From the NCBI GenBank assembly GCA_016699635.1, contig CP064983.1:2108001-2172000 (forward strand): a stretch of 64,000 nt of DNA. The letters run 5' to 3'. Numbering within the stretch: the first letter of the stretch is position 1; the number at the start of each line of letters is the position of its first letter. The stretch comes from Bacteroidota bacterium (GTDB lineage Bacteria > Bacteroidota > Bacteroidia > AKYH767-A > OLB10). Of the stretch, positions 20,076 through 29,770 are shown in pieces. The position numbers and the translations under genes are program-made. Under the pieces are notes generated by a model. It was not told where the DNA came from. It ran no database searches and saw only the letters and a list, made by a program, of their open reading frames with translations.

Positions 20076-22637
20076 ATGGAAGCAAAATTTAGCCCCAGAG
20101 TAAAGGATGTGATAACCTACAGTAGAGAAGAAGCCCTACGATTAAGTCATGATTATATCGGCACAGAGCATTTGTTGCTGGGTCTTATCCGTGAAGGCGA
20201 AGGCATGGCCATAAAGTTTTTAAAATCGCTCAATGTAAACTTGGTTGAATTACGCAAGTCAGTTGAGAATGCCGTTAAAGGAAGTGTTAATAACGTCAGC
20301 AACCTTAATAATATTCCACTTACTAAGCAGGCAGAAAAAGCCTTAAAAATTACCTATCTTGAAGCTAAAATATTTAAAAGCGATATTATCGGCACAGAAC
20401 ATTTGTTGCTTTCAATTCTAAAGGACGAAGACAATATTGCTACACAAATATTAAATCAGTATGGTATCAACTATGAAATTATGCGCGAAGAACAGAAACC
20501 TTCAAGTCTAATTTCAAGTCAGAAGCACCACAATCGCCATCTGATGATCCCTATAACAAGGACGATGATGAAGGTCCGGGGTTGGGCAGTGGTTCCACAT
20601 CGAAAAAAACCGGTGATGCCAAATCAAAAACTCCCGTACTCGATAACTTTGGTCGCGATTTGACTAAGGCAGCCGAAGAAGGAAAGTTAGACCCTATTGT
20701 AGGACGAAGCAAAGAGATTGAAAGAGTTTCGCAAATTCTGTCACGCAGAAAGAAAAATAATCCGATTCTTATTGGTGAACCCGGTGTAGGAAAATCTGCC
20801 ATTGCCGAGGGTCTTGCCTTGCGCATCATTCAACGCAAGGTTTCCAGAGTGCTTTTCAATAAGAGAATTGTAACACTTGATTTAGCATCATTAGTTGCAG
20901 GAACAAAATATCGCGGTCAGTTTGAAGAGCGGATGAAAGCAGTGATGAATGAGTTGGAAAAATCGCCCGATGTAATTTTGTTTATTGATGAAATACATAC
21001 CATCATTGGTGCCGGTGGTGCCAGCGGTTCGCTTGATGCTTCCAACATGTTTAAACCTGCATTGGCTCGTGGCGAAATACAATGTATCGGTGCAACAACA
21101 TTAGATGAATACCGTCAGTATATTGAAAAAGACGGGGCCTTAGACAGACGTTTTCAGAAAGTTATTATTGATCCTACTTCTGTTGACGAGACAGTAGAAA
21201 TTCTCAATAATATTAAAGACCGTTATGAGGAGCATCACCATGTAAATTATACTCCGGAGGCATTGAAAGCATGTGTAACGCTTACTAACAGATACATTAC
21301 CGATCGTTTTCTGCCTGACAAGGCAATAGATGCATTAGACGAAGCAGGTTCACGAGTGCATCTTTCAAACATTCATGTGCCTGAAAATATTGTTGAGTTG
21401 GAAGGAAAAATTTCAGAGATAAAATCAGAGAAGAACAGGGTTGTGCGCAGTCAGAAATACGAAGAGGCAGCACGCCTGCGCGATTCCGAAAAACAATTGA
21501 TAGACCAACTTGAAGCGGCTAAAAAGCAATGGGAAGAGGAGACAAAAAATCAACGCTATGCCGTAACAGATGAAGATGTTGCAGAAGTAGTTTCCATGAT
21601 GAGTGGTATTCCATTGCAGCGTGTGGCACAGGCAGAAACAGCACGACTCATTCGTATGCCGGAAGAATTAAAAGGTAAAGTGATTGGTCAGGATGAAGCA
21701 ATTAAAAAAGTTGTTCGTGCCATTCAGCGTAATCGTGCAGGATTAAAAGACCCTAACAAGCCTATCGGCTCATTCATTTTCTTAGGCCCTACAGGTGTGG
21801 GTAAAACAGAATTGGCCAAAGTACTTGCCACTTATTTATTCGATACTGAAGATGCATTAATCCGTATTGATATGAGCGAATACATGGAGAAATTTGCTGT
21901 ATCGCGACTCATTGGTGCGCCTCCCGGATATGTTGGATATGAAGAAGGCGGGCAGCTTACAGAGAAGGTAAGACGCAAGCCATATTCTGTTGTTTTGCTC
22001 GATGAAATTGAGAAAGCACATCCGGATGTGTTCAACTTATTATTACAAACATTGGATGATGGACAGCTTACCGACTCATTAGGTCGTAAGGTTGATTTTA
22101 AAAACACCATCATCATCATGACAAGTAACATTGGCTCGCGTCAGTTAAAAGATTTTGGTACGGGAGTAGGTTTTGCTACGGGTGCCAAGAATGCACAAAT
22201 GGACGAGCATGCCAGAGGTGTTATAGAAAATGCTTTAAAGAAAGCTTTTGCACCTGAATTCCTTAATCGTATTGATGATGTAGTAATATTTAATTCGCTC
22301 AGCAAAGAAGATATTATTAAAATTATTGATATTGAATTGGAGAAACTTTATTCGCGCATTGCAGGCTTAGGTTATAAACTTAAACTTAATGATGAGGCTA
22401 AAGATTTTCTTGCAGATAAAGGAAATGATGTAAACTATGGGCGCGTCCGCTCAAGCGAGCAATTCAAAAATATGTTGAAGACATGCTTGCAGAGGAAATC
22501 ATAAAAGCAGAATTGCAGGAAGGTGATAACATAGAAGTGGTTTTTGACAAGGAAGCTCATTTGCTAAAGGCAAATATTTCCAAGTCGTCACCACCACCAC
22601 CAAAGTCAAAAAAGAAAAAGAAGAGAATAATTCTTAA
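20076..22637 (+). CDS. clpC: ATP-dependent Clp protease ATP-binding subunit ClpC, three frame breaks
   Basis: A Hsp100 unfoldase that feeds ClpP. Two Clp_N repeats (residues about 5-145) carry the paired GTEHLLLGL / GTEHLLLSI words. AAA1 has GEPGVGKS and LFIDEIHT, a UVR coiled-coil segment follows, and AAA2 has GPTGVGKT and LLDEIEKA. The frame shifts at the T run 20513-20515 (repair gives FKSEAPQSPSDDPYN), at the G run 22439-22441 (repair gives NYGARPLKRAIQKYVED) and probably at the A run 22608-22613. The last repair ends the protein at 22637, just before its terminator; without it the frame would read through the hairpin. The repaired length is about 854 residues. Confidence 0.92.
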
Positions 22638-22646
22638 AAACAAAAA

Positions 22647-22672
22647 GGCTGCTCTATTGAGTAGCCTTTTTT
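22647..22672 (+). terminator. rho-independent terminator after clpC
   Basis: The stem GGCTGCTC / GAGTAGCC (one G-U pair) with loop TATT is followed by six T and preceded by five A. Confidence 0.9.
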
Positions 22673-23196
22673 GCTTGGGTTACATACTTGTAATATTTAA
22701 AGCTATCGCTTTCATGTTTTTTTCTGTACTTATATACTTTCAAAGTCTCCCACATTTAAAGGGAATTTGAAATAATAGAAGCATTGAAGGGATGATACGT
22801 TTTTTCTGAAAATAGAAAACATTTAATTACACCGGACAGGTTGCTAAGGTCTTTTCAGAGTTATTTAAACAACATTTTATTTTCTTCATCCACATTTTTC
22901 ATCAGTGACATTTTAGAAAATTTCAACCTTCTAAACTTTTAAAACTTTACAACTTTCAAACTCTAACCATACGACCTCTTGAAGAATTGCGTAAAGCAAA
23001 AGTCGTGAGGGAAAGTAAAAAGAAAACAAGCTGTCCGAAGTTACAGCGTGCAGCGCTGTAATAAGTTTTTGTTTTCGTGGGCAAGCAGACTTTTGTAGCT
23101 TTTTTCAAGCAGTCTTGATTTTTTGATTCTTTTGTATCAAGACAAAAGAATGGAAAAGAATAAAAAGAAAACAGCAATTTAATTTCACCTGTCATT

Positions 23197-23353
23197 TCGC
23201 ACCGCCCCTGACAGTGTGATTTAACACAAACAATTAATTTTAATATAGCCTAATTAACTGCTATTGCCTTCTTAAATCATTTTTCTTTTTACTTTTGAGC
23301 TAATGAATAGTTTTAATTCCGAAAGTTATCGGAAAGACTGACGTTATACGCAA
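23197..23353 (+). repeat. R1 repeat, copy a
   Basis: About 157 bases matching 27583-27737 at roughly 85-90% by eye. It begins TCGCACCGCCCCTGACAG, continues GTGATTTAACACAAACAATT and ATCATTTTTCTTTTTACTTT, then a CCGAAAGTTATCGG palindrome, and ends CTGACGTTATACGCAA. It contains a TACTTTTG promoter-like box. It lies upstream of, and in the same orientation as, the LRR gene. Confidence 0.85.
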
Positions 23354-23537
23354 TCCGTGTCGCTCCGATGAAACATTCTGCAAACTTGAAATAGTATCAC
23401 TCCAAAAGCCGGCAAAGCCGTTTTGGCTATCCCTTCTGTAAAATAAAAAGAGAAGTACGTCATTTTTTATTTTTTTATTTGGCGTACATCACATTTTATT
23501 TTACCCCACCGCACAAATACCGTTTTCAATCTATATA

Positions 23538-23567
23538 TTTGTTTCCAAATTAACTTTAGTACTTTTG
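23538..23567 (+). promoter_or_regulatory. Bacteroidota-type promoter of the LRR gene
   Basis: TTTG at 23538-23541 and TACTTTTG at 23560-23567 are separated by 18 bases, close to the TTTG-N19-TAnnTTTG consensus. The start codon follows 16 bases after the box, so the leader would be very short. Confidence 0.65.
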
Positions 23568-23583
23568 ACAAACAATATATGTA

Positions 23584-26015
23584 ATGAAAAAACCAATACT
23601 GAAACTTATTTTTCTTATCGGATTAACATTACATCCTATAACCAGTTTTGGGCAGTGGGTAACAATATCCGATACCAATTTTGTAAACCTACTTCAATTT
23701 TATTTTCCAACCTGCATGAATGGAAATCAAATGGACACCACATGCAATGGCATTCTTACTGCAACTAGATTGTATTGTCCTCATAGTTCAATTAGCAATT
23801 TAGACGGCATTCAATATTTCAAAGAATTAGATACTTTGGAATGTCACGGTAATCCACTTACTACTTTACCAAATCTCCCTGACTCCTTAAAATACTTAGC
23901 GTGTGCTAATGGCCCACTTGCATCACTTCCACCTTTACCTAATGGCTTAGTTTATTTATATTGTACAATGGGGAATCTTTCTTCTTTACCAACTCTACCT
24001 TCAACATTAAAACATTTAGAATGCTGGGAAAATGGAATAACAAGCCTTCCCCCACTTCCTAACTTAATAGTTTTAAATTGTATTACTAATCCCTCGGTTC
24101 ATTACCACCATTACCCGCCACCTTGTTGGCTTTATCCTGTGCAAATAATTCATTAACTTCTCTTCCATCGCTTCCATTAGGATTAGTCTCACTGGACTGT
24201 TATGCAAACCAATTAACAAGTTTACCTGCCTTTCCATTAGGATTAGTCTCACTGGCCTGTTCTGCAAACCAATTAACAAGTTTACCTGCCTTACCTTCCT
24301 CATTAAAAAATTTATTTTGCGAGAATAATCAACTAAGCAATCTCCCAGCACTGCCAGCATTGGATTATTTACATTGTAATAATAACTTACTTACAAGTCT
24401 GCCAACACTTCCAAGTACATTGTATGGATTAAGGTGTAACAACAATCTGCTATCATGTCTTCCAATTTTACCCCCCAATATTGGTACTACAAGTTATTAC
24501 TTCAACATATCCAATAACCCGATTTCCTGTTTGCCGAATTACATAAATGCGATGAACGGAACAGGCTATTTAAATTATGCGCTGTGTGCTGAAGGAGATT
24601 CTATTAATAATCCGAATGGATGCTTAAGTTTTAAAGGTGTGTTCGGAAAGACTTATTCTGATACAAACAATCCTTGCATTTGGGATAGCACCGATATTCC
24701 TATTAGAAATATACCTATTCATTTACTTGATACAAATGGAAATTTGTATTCCACATTTTATACACAAAGCAATGGGATTTACAATTATATTTTAGATACA
24801 TCAACCTATAAAGTTGCAATTGATACAACGAATAAACTTTATATTTCCAATTGCTTTTCTCCTTATGTAGATTCTATTTTCACACTAACATACATTGCTC
24901 CAGTTGCCAAAGACATAAATTTTAATATCAGTTGCAAACCACAGTTTGATGTAGGAATAAAAAGCGCATATACGAGCGGAAGAGTTTTTCCTTCACTACC
25001 ACACAAGTTATCAGTTTCGGGAGGAGATTTAAGCCATTGGTACAATTTAAATTGCGCCAATGGAGTAAGCGGCACTGTAACAATTAGTGTCACAGGTAAT
25101 TTGACTTATGACAGCATTCCGATTAGCGCATTAACACCATCTAACATTACTAATAACGTATTTACATATAACATCCTTGATTACGGGTTAGTAAATCTCT
25201 ATTCATTTTCTATTTGGTTTACTACCGATACAACTGCACAAATTGGCGATACCATTTGCGTTTCAATAGATGTTACACCAAACATTGGAGATTTTGATAC
25301 TACCAATAACCATTATTCTTTTTGTTATCCAGTTACTAATTCCTACGACCCAAACGCCAAAGAAGTATATCCGGAAACAGTAAATCCGCTTTACAATGGT
25401 TACCTTGTTTATACAATTCGTTTTCAAAACTTAGGAACAGCAGCAGCACAAAACATTAGAATACTTGACACTTTAGATAGCAACTTAGACCCAAGCACAT
25501 TTGAAATTATTAATTACAGTCACTCCAACATAAGTTCGTTAAAAAACAATGTGGCTACATTTCGCTTCACAAACATTCAATTGCCCGACAGCACAAGCAA
25601 CCCGAATGCAAGTGTTGGTTTTATTCAGTATAGGATTAAACCTCTTGCAAACCTGCCGTTTGGTACACAAATAAAAAATAAAGCATTTATTTATTTTGAT
25701 TTCAATTCAGGCATAGTTACAAATACAGTTACAAGTAATTTCACGAGTACCACAGACATTGAAAACATTAATGCTAACAACACAATAAATATATATCCAA
25801 ATCCAAGCAAAGGAATTTACAACATAAAATTTTCAACTTCAAATAATTTAGCAACAGTTATTGAAGTGTACAATATTTTGTCTAAAAATATTTCCTGTAC
25901 TACTACAAAAAATAATTCATGCAAAATTGATTTATCAGCTCAACCAAATGGTATTTATTTTTTAAGAATTACTAATTGCAACAATTCATGTACGCGAAAA
26001 CTTGTAAAGCAGTAA
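23584..26015 (+). CDS. secreted leucine-rich-repeat protein with T9SS C-terminal sorting domain, one frame break
   Basis: An exported surface protein. A signal peptide (about residues 1-22, ending FGQW) precedes some ten LRRs of 20-21 residues with the pattern LxxLPxLPxxLxxLxCxxNxL (about residues 65-310). A Cys/Gly-rich domain follows, then a DUF11-like segment starting SYDPNAKEVYPE (about residue 590), and a type A sorting domain (INIYPNPSKGIYNI to the terminal RKLVKQ) for type IX export. The frame breaks at the C run 24091-24093; one more C gives NPLGSLPPLPATLLALSC. It may bind a ligand through the LRR face. It is flanked by R1 upstream and R2 downstream. Confidence 0.85.
24172..24291 (+). 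repeat. near-identical 60-base tandem duplication inside the LRR gene
   Basis: Two adjacent 60-base units differ at only a few positions (for example GGACTGTTATGC versus GGCCTGTTCTGC). Each encodes one 20-residue LRR (LGLVSLxCxANQLTSLPAFP or PALP). The identity is far higher than between other LRRs of this protein, which indicates a recent duplication in frame. Confidence 0.9.
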
Positions 26016-26123
26016 ATGTTTCTTATGACTATATTCCAATCGCCATCATATTTGCTTTCACAATTAAAAGCCGCGCAGCCCCACCCCAAACCCAAAGCTT
26101 TTAATAGAGAAAGCAAGCCTTGT

Positions 26124-26187
26124 AGGCGCGAGCGTCATTCACGTTCGTGCCATTAAACCTTATAGGCGCAAGCGTCATTTCCGCTCA
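26124..26187. repeat. two adjacent palindromic elements (same family as the head of R2)
   Basis: The units GGCGCGAGCG-TCATTCA-CGTTCGTGCC and GGCGCAAGCG-TCATTTC-CGCTCAT are imperfect hairpins about 27-30 bases long, separated by some ten bases. Similar hairpins form the left ends of the R2 repeats at 26530 and 28601, giving four copies in 2.5 kb. Confidence 0.75.
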
Positions 26188-26521
26188 TAACTTTTAAGAC
26201 ATTATTGAAAGACTATAAAATAATTTGCCAAAGTATTTTTTGAATCGCCTGCCGGCAAGGCAGGGAAAGAAGTAGTGAAAGCGTAAAATAAAATACTCAA
26301 CTGGAAAACCCGACACTCAATGACACAGAAACTCAATACGGACAATGGTTTGCAAAGAAAGACGAGAAGAACCACTGGCTATAATAAGGGATAAGACCAT
26401 CAGAGCAATTCCGAAAATATAGACTGAAATTTCAATTAAGAGTAATTTTTACACTCGAATACAAAACAAGAGTAATTTTTTATTATTTTTACACTCGTAA
26501 AATCAATAAAAGTAAAATTTA

Positions 26522-26664
26522 CCCCTTTGTAGCCGCGAGCGTCCTTTCCGCTCGTGCCCTTTAACTCTTACGACTTCCAGTCGCATTCAAAGTTCGCTAA
26601 GTGTATTTGTCAAACCGGTTATGCATCTAAAATAGAATAAAGCCTTGATTTGACTTACAGGGGC
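26522..26664 (+). repeat. R2 repeat, copy a
   Basis: About 143 bases matching 28593-28735 at roughly 85-88% by eye. The left part is a hairpin (GCGAGCG...CGCTCG). It is followed by GCCCTTTAACTCTTAC and GTCGCATTCAAAGTTCGC, then TAAGTGTATTTGTCAAACC and TTATGCATCTAAAATA. It lies about 500 bases downstream of the LRR gene, in the same orientation relative to R1 as copy b. Confidence 0.85.
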
Positions 26665-26712
26665 TATGCGCCTTGTCAGGTTAAATTATTACTGTTAACG
26701 GCAGTAAAGTTG

Positions 26713-27435
26713 TCAATTAGAATTAATCAGTCTAAGATATTTCAACAAAGTTTCTTCATCTGCCTGTTTTGGCTCATTTAAGTATTGATTTTTTAAATCA
26801 GGAAAAGACTCAAGCAGAGTAATTAAATATTTACTGTCAAACTGTTTAATTTTTCCAACAGCAGCTTCCATTATATATAAATATCGCAGCATTGCTGCAT
26901 GCGCACCGGCAATCCCTCCTCCCAAGCTACCAAATGCAACACCTGCTGCAACAACACCACTATTTTTGTCCATTGGAATGCCGCCTTCAAATGCAATATA
27001 TTTTCCTTCTACTAAAACTTTTGCATACCAAAATTGAACTTTGTGCGTAAAACAATTCATGTATAATGTGTCACCACTTGAAATTGCATAAATATCCCTC
27101 TTGATGGTGGATTTACTAATCGAATCACTTGTAACTTTATAATCAACACCACCATTCATTTTAATGTCACCTTTTGTTCTTCTGGTTATTTCAAATACAA
27201 ATGGAATAGAAGGTTGCTTATTTTGAAATTCTTCAAAGGATTTGTATCCGCCTTTAGGATAGCTTGTTTGAGCAAAAGCACTGCTTGACAATAGCAAGAA
27301 AGTACAGATTAAAGTGGTTACGTTTTTCAAAGTCTGTTTTATATTATTTTGTTCATTAGTGATACAATTGTTTGAGTTCACTCGAAAGAAATACTCATTA
27401 GAATTCCGAAAGCTGAAAGTTCTCACTGCCGTCAT
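26713..27435 (-). CDS. predicted secreted protein, function unknown
   Basis: I do not recognise the family. The longest frame has 240 residues, but a TTG at 27330 gives a start directly before a good signal peptide (KNVTTLICTFLLLSSSAFAQ), so a mature product of about 185 residues from a 205-residue precursor is more likely. Features include a Gly/Ala-rich segment GVVAAGVAFGSLGGGIAGAHAA (about residue 110 of the short form), which could be a membrane hairpin, and a Lys/Leu-rich C-terminus. It is on the opposite strand to its neighbours within the repeat-bounded island. A minus-strand CTGACGTTAT word lies just upstream at 27445-27454. Confidence 0.65.
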   Translation of the reverse strand: MTAVRTFSFRNSNEYFFRVNSNNCITNEQNNIKQTLKNVTTLICTFLLLSSSAFAQTSYPKGGYKSFEEFQNKQPSIPFVFEITRRTKGDIKMNGGVDYKVTSDSISKSTIKRDIYAISSGDTLYMNCFTHKVQFWYAKVLVEGKYIAFEGGIPMDKNSGVVAAGVAFGSLGGGIAGAHAAMLRYLYIMEAAVGKIKQFDSKYLITLLESFPDLKNQYLNEPKQADEETLLKYLRLINSN

Positions 27436-27582
27436 TTAGTACCGATAACGTCAGACGGTGAAAAAACCATTTTCAATAAAGCTATGTCTATTGTTATTAA
27501 ATCACGGATAAAAATACCAAATAATTATTAATGATATAATGTGCATTTACATTTTTTTGATTTCACAAACCTAAGGGTCAGG

Positions 27583-27737
27583 TCGCACCGCCCCTGACAG
27601 CGTGATTTAACACAAACAATTAATTTTAATACAACCTGATTCTTTGCTTATTGCCTCCTTGAATCATTTTTCTTTTTACTTTTGAGCTACTGATTAGTTT
27701 TAATTCCGATAGTTATCGGAAAGGCTGTGTTATGCGC
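27583..27737 (+). repeat. R1 repeat, copy b
   Basis: This is the second full copy of the element at 23197. It begins TCGCACCGCCCCTGACAG, contains TACTTTTG at 27677-27684 and the perfect palindrome CCGATAGTTATCGG, and ends CTGTGTTATGCGCAA. It lies 72 bases upstream of the gene at 27810 in the same orientation. Confidence 0.85.
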
Positions 27738-27809
27738 AAATGGCATCCTGCTAACTTTCAACTTTTGGAATTCTAATAAACTTTACTTTAGTGCTAATTC
27801 ATAACGACA

Positions 27810-28550
27810 ATGGAAGAAAAATATATTAAGTGGGCGACAATTACAATTTTTGTTTGTGGTGGGTTAATTTTAATTGCAAATTATGCCAAAGATTATTTTA
27901 CGAAAGAGAAAGCCCGAAAGGAGAAAGAAGCAGCGCAGCGTGAAAACGCAATGCAAGGTGAAATTGTAGCACCAGAAAGCAAACCAGCACCGCATTCACA
28001 AGCAGCACAACTACCTGAAGAAATGGTTGAATTGAAAATTGGGGGTATGACATGTGCATTTAAGAAAAGTCAATTTGAAGCGGGTGTTGAAACTCCAAAA
28101 TGTTTGCAAGTTGGAAATACTGTTCCAGTTATTATCAAATTGAAAGGTGGTAAACTTTTTATTTCAACTAAAATATTTGATAAGGCCGGCAAAATGGTTT
28201 GTGAAATTGATGACAATGAATGGACGGTTAACAAGAATAATTTCTACAAAAGAAATTATGATTCAACAGCAGTTGAAGTGATTGACCAATATGATAACAT
28301 TGTTTTATCGGCAGAAGTAAAAAACAAAAACAGCATTCATGTGTATGGTATTTTTAATGCAATCGGACAAGCGTTCATTTTCGCTTATGGTGATGTAACC
28401 GAAACTCTTGAGTATTTTCCTCAAGCAATTAAAATTATTGAACAAATGGAAGATAGACCTTGGGATGAGCTATATCGTGAGAAAGCAAAGAAAATTCCAC
28501 GTGTGTTCTTATACAATGGTAAAGATTATTTAGGCAAACGTGTTTCGTAA
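27810..28550 (+). CDS. single-pass membrane-anchored protein, function unknown
   Basis: A 246-residue protein. The N-terminal segment (about residues 7-24, ATITIFVCGGLILIANYA) is one transmembrane helix, followed by a charged Lys/Glu-rich linker (residues 30-60). A soluble domain follows, containing GGMTCAFKKSQFEAG and a right-handed strand series with repeated Asp/Asn turns (CEIDDNEWTVNKNNFYKRN). I see no catalytic motif and know no family. It sits between R1 copy b and R2 copy b, the same arrangement as the LRR gene, although the two proteins are unrelated. Confidence 0.7.
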   Translation: MEEKYIKWATITIFVCGGLILIANYAKDYFTKEKARKEKEAAQRENAMQGEIVAPESKPAPHSQAAQLPEEMVELKIGGMTCAFKKSQFEAGVETPKCLQVGNTVPVIIKLKGGKLFISTKIFDKAGKMVCEIDDNEWTVNKNNFYKRNYDSTAVEVIDQYDNIVLSAEVKNKNSIHVYGIFNAIGQAFIFAYGDVTETLEYFPQAIKIIEQMEDRPWDELYREKAKKIPRVFLYNGKDYLGKRVS

Positions 28551-28592
28551 CATCAATTAAACAGATTTACTAAACTCAAAAGACATGAATTC

Positions 28593-28735
28593 CCCCTTTA
28601 TAGCCGCAAGCATCATTTCCGCTCGCGCCCTTTAACTCTTACAATTTCCAGTCGCATTCAAAGTTCGCTAAGTGTATTTGTCAAACCGCTTATGCATCTA
28701 AAATAATATAGAAAACCTTGTTTTGACTTGCAGAG
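28593..28735 (+). repeat. R2 repeat, copy b
   Basis: This is the second copy of the element at 26522, beginning about 43 bases after the stop of the gene at 27810. Its left hairpin is weakened (GCAAGCATCATTTCCGCTCGC), while the central GTCGCATTCAAAGTTCGC and AAGTGTATTTGTCAAACCG words are identical to copy a. Confidence 0.85.
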
Positions 28736-28761
28736 GCAATAGTGCCTACTAAAAAAATAAT

Positions 28762-29225
28762 TTATTTTTTCTGATTTTCAATCTTCACAGGAACCAAACC
28801 TTCCACACTGCCGCCATTGATAATAATGTCGCGCAATATGGTTGATGAAAGTGGTGCATTTTCAGGACTTGATATAACAAATACTGTTTCTATGCCACCA
28901 AGTTTTTATTCATCTGTGCAATGGCTTTTTCAAATTCAAAATCGCTGCTGTTGCGGAGTCCGCGAATCATGTATTGTGCCTGCTGCTGTTTGCAGAATTC
29001 TGCTGTAAGCCCATGATAGCTTGTAATGTTGATTTTTGATTCGTTTTTAAAAACCTGCTCCAGCCAGTTTAAACGTTGTTCTAAGCTGAACAAATATTTT
29101 TTGTCGGGATTTATTCCTATGGCAATAATTATTTTATCGAATAAGGGCAACATACGTTGTACAATCTCCAAGTGCCCGTTGTGAATGGGGTCAAACGATC
29201 CGGGGAATACTGCAGTTTTCATCAT
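28762..29225 (-). CDS. coaD: phosphopantetheine adenylyltransferase CoaD, frame broken once
   Basis: The penultimate step of coenzyme A synthesis: 4'-phosphopantetheine plus ATP to dephospho-CoA. The N-terminal GSFDPIHNGH (residues about 9-18) holds the T/HxGH nucleotidyltransferase motif, and YMIRGLRNSSDFEFE is the usual mid-protein block. The uninterrupted frame ends at 28890. One more base in the five-base run 28903-28907 gives NKKLGGIETVFVISSPENAP followed by LSSTILRD, the conserved ISSTxxR motif, and the stop at 28762. The repaired length is about 154 residues, normal for CoaD. It lies six bases after rsmD, a widespread pairing. Confidence 0.93.
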
Positions 29226-29230
29226 TGATG

Positions 29231-29770
29231 TTATTTTTCAGCTACGAATATACTGAATGCAACAGCACCATAAGTTCGTGTTTCAAGTAAATTGTCGGAT
29301 TTGGGAGCCTGCATTTCGCTGCTGTGTTCTATAATTAAAAGTCCTTGTGAGGTTAATAATTTTTTTCTGAATACAATTTCTACAATATCCTGTATCGGAT
29401 TTGAATTAAATGGCGGGTCTGCAAAAATTAAGTCAAAAGTTCTGCTACATTGCTCTAAAAATTCCAATGCATCAGATTGTATAGCCTCTGCATTCTCAGC
29501 ATGTATATCATTAAATATTTTTTGAACAAATGCAATGCATCGTTTGTCTGCGTCTACTGCTGTTACATTTTTTACACCACGCGAAATCAGTTCGTAAGAA
29601 ATATTTCCTGTTCCTGTAAACAAGTCGAGTGCACTTACTGTGGAAAAATTCAAATGGTTAGAAAGAATATTAAACAATCCTGTTTTGGCAAAATCAGTAG
29701 TAGGACGAACCGGTAAATTATCGGGAGCTGTAATTTTTTTTCCCCGCAATCGTCCGCTGATTATACGCAC
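29231..29770 (-). CDS. rsmD: 16S rRNA (guanine966-N2)-methyltransferase RsmD
   Basis: A SAM-dependent methyltransferase modifying the small-subunit rRNA. The 179 residues begin MRIISGRLRGKKI, typical for RsmD. They carry the SAM loop ALDLFTGTGNISYELISRG (about residues 47-65) and the catalytic DPPF motif in IFADPPFNSNP (about 118). A REDxxxLL-like head of the MTase domain (PTTDFAKTGLFNILSNHL) is also visible. It overlaps the DUF3822 gene by ten bases upstream and is followed by coaD. Confidence 0.95.
   Translation of the reverse strand: MRIISGRLRGKKITAPDNLPVRPTTDFAKTGLFNILSNHLNFSTVSALDLFTGTGNISYELISRGVKNVTAVDADKRCIAFVQKIFNDIHAENAEAIQSDALEFLEQCSRTFDLIFADPPFNSNPIQDIVEIVFRKKLLTSQGLLIIEHSSEMQAPKSDNLLETRTYGAVAFSIFVAEK

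Larger units (their letters stand above)
22673..23583. other. long non-coding stretch at the start of the accessory island
   Basis: About 900 bases without a gene that I can support. A minus-strand open frame at 22956-23195 is compositionally odd and lacks a family, so I do not call it. The stretch holds a small hairpin around ATTCTTTTGTATC / AAGACAAAAGAAT near 23130-23155, the R1 repeat copy at 23197, and the promoter of the LRR gene. Confidence 0.6.
26016..26712. other. non-coding stretch between the LRR gene and a minus-strand gene
   Basis: No gene is supported. It contains two palindromic elements near 26124-26187, two tandem copies of an AGAGTAATTTTT...ACACTCG motif at 26439-26458 and 26468-26497, and the R2 repeat at 26522. 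Confidence 0.65.

Noticed and set aside
22956..23195. Minus-strand open frame of 79 codons in the intergenic region before the LRR gene
   Set aside because: It is rich in Phe, Ser and Leu, has no plausible start context and no recognisable domain, and overlaps the beginning of the R1 repeat. I treat it as chance reading of non-coding sequence.
23197..23353. R1 as a canonical integron attC site
   Set aside because: ATTTAAC and GTTATAC could act as outer boxes, but GTTATAC is not GTTRRRY and the adjacent inner sequences do not pair. The length and order fit only loosely.
24073..24360. Minus-strand open frame with internal repeats opposite the LRR gene
   Set aside because: Its repeats are the reverse complement of the LRR duplication, and the plus-strand frame has signal peptide, LRR pattern and sorting domain.
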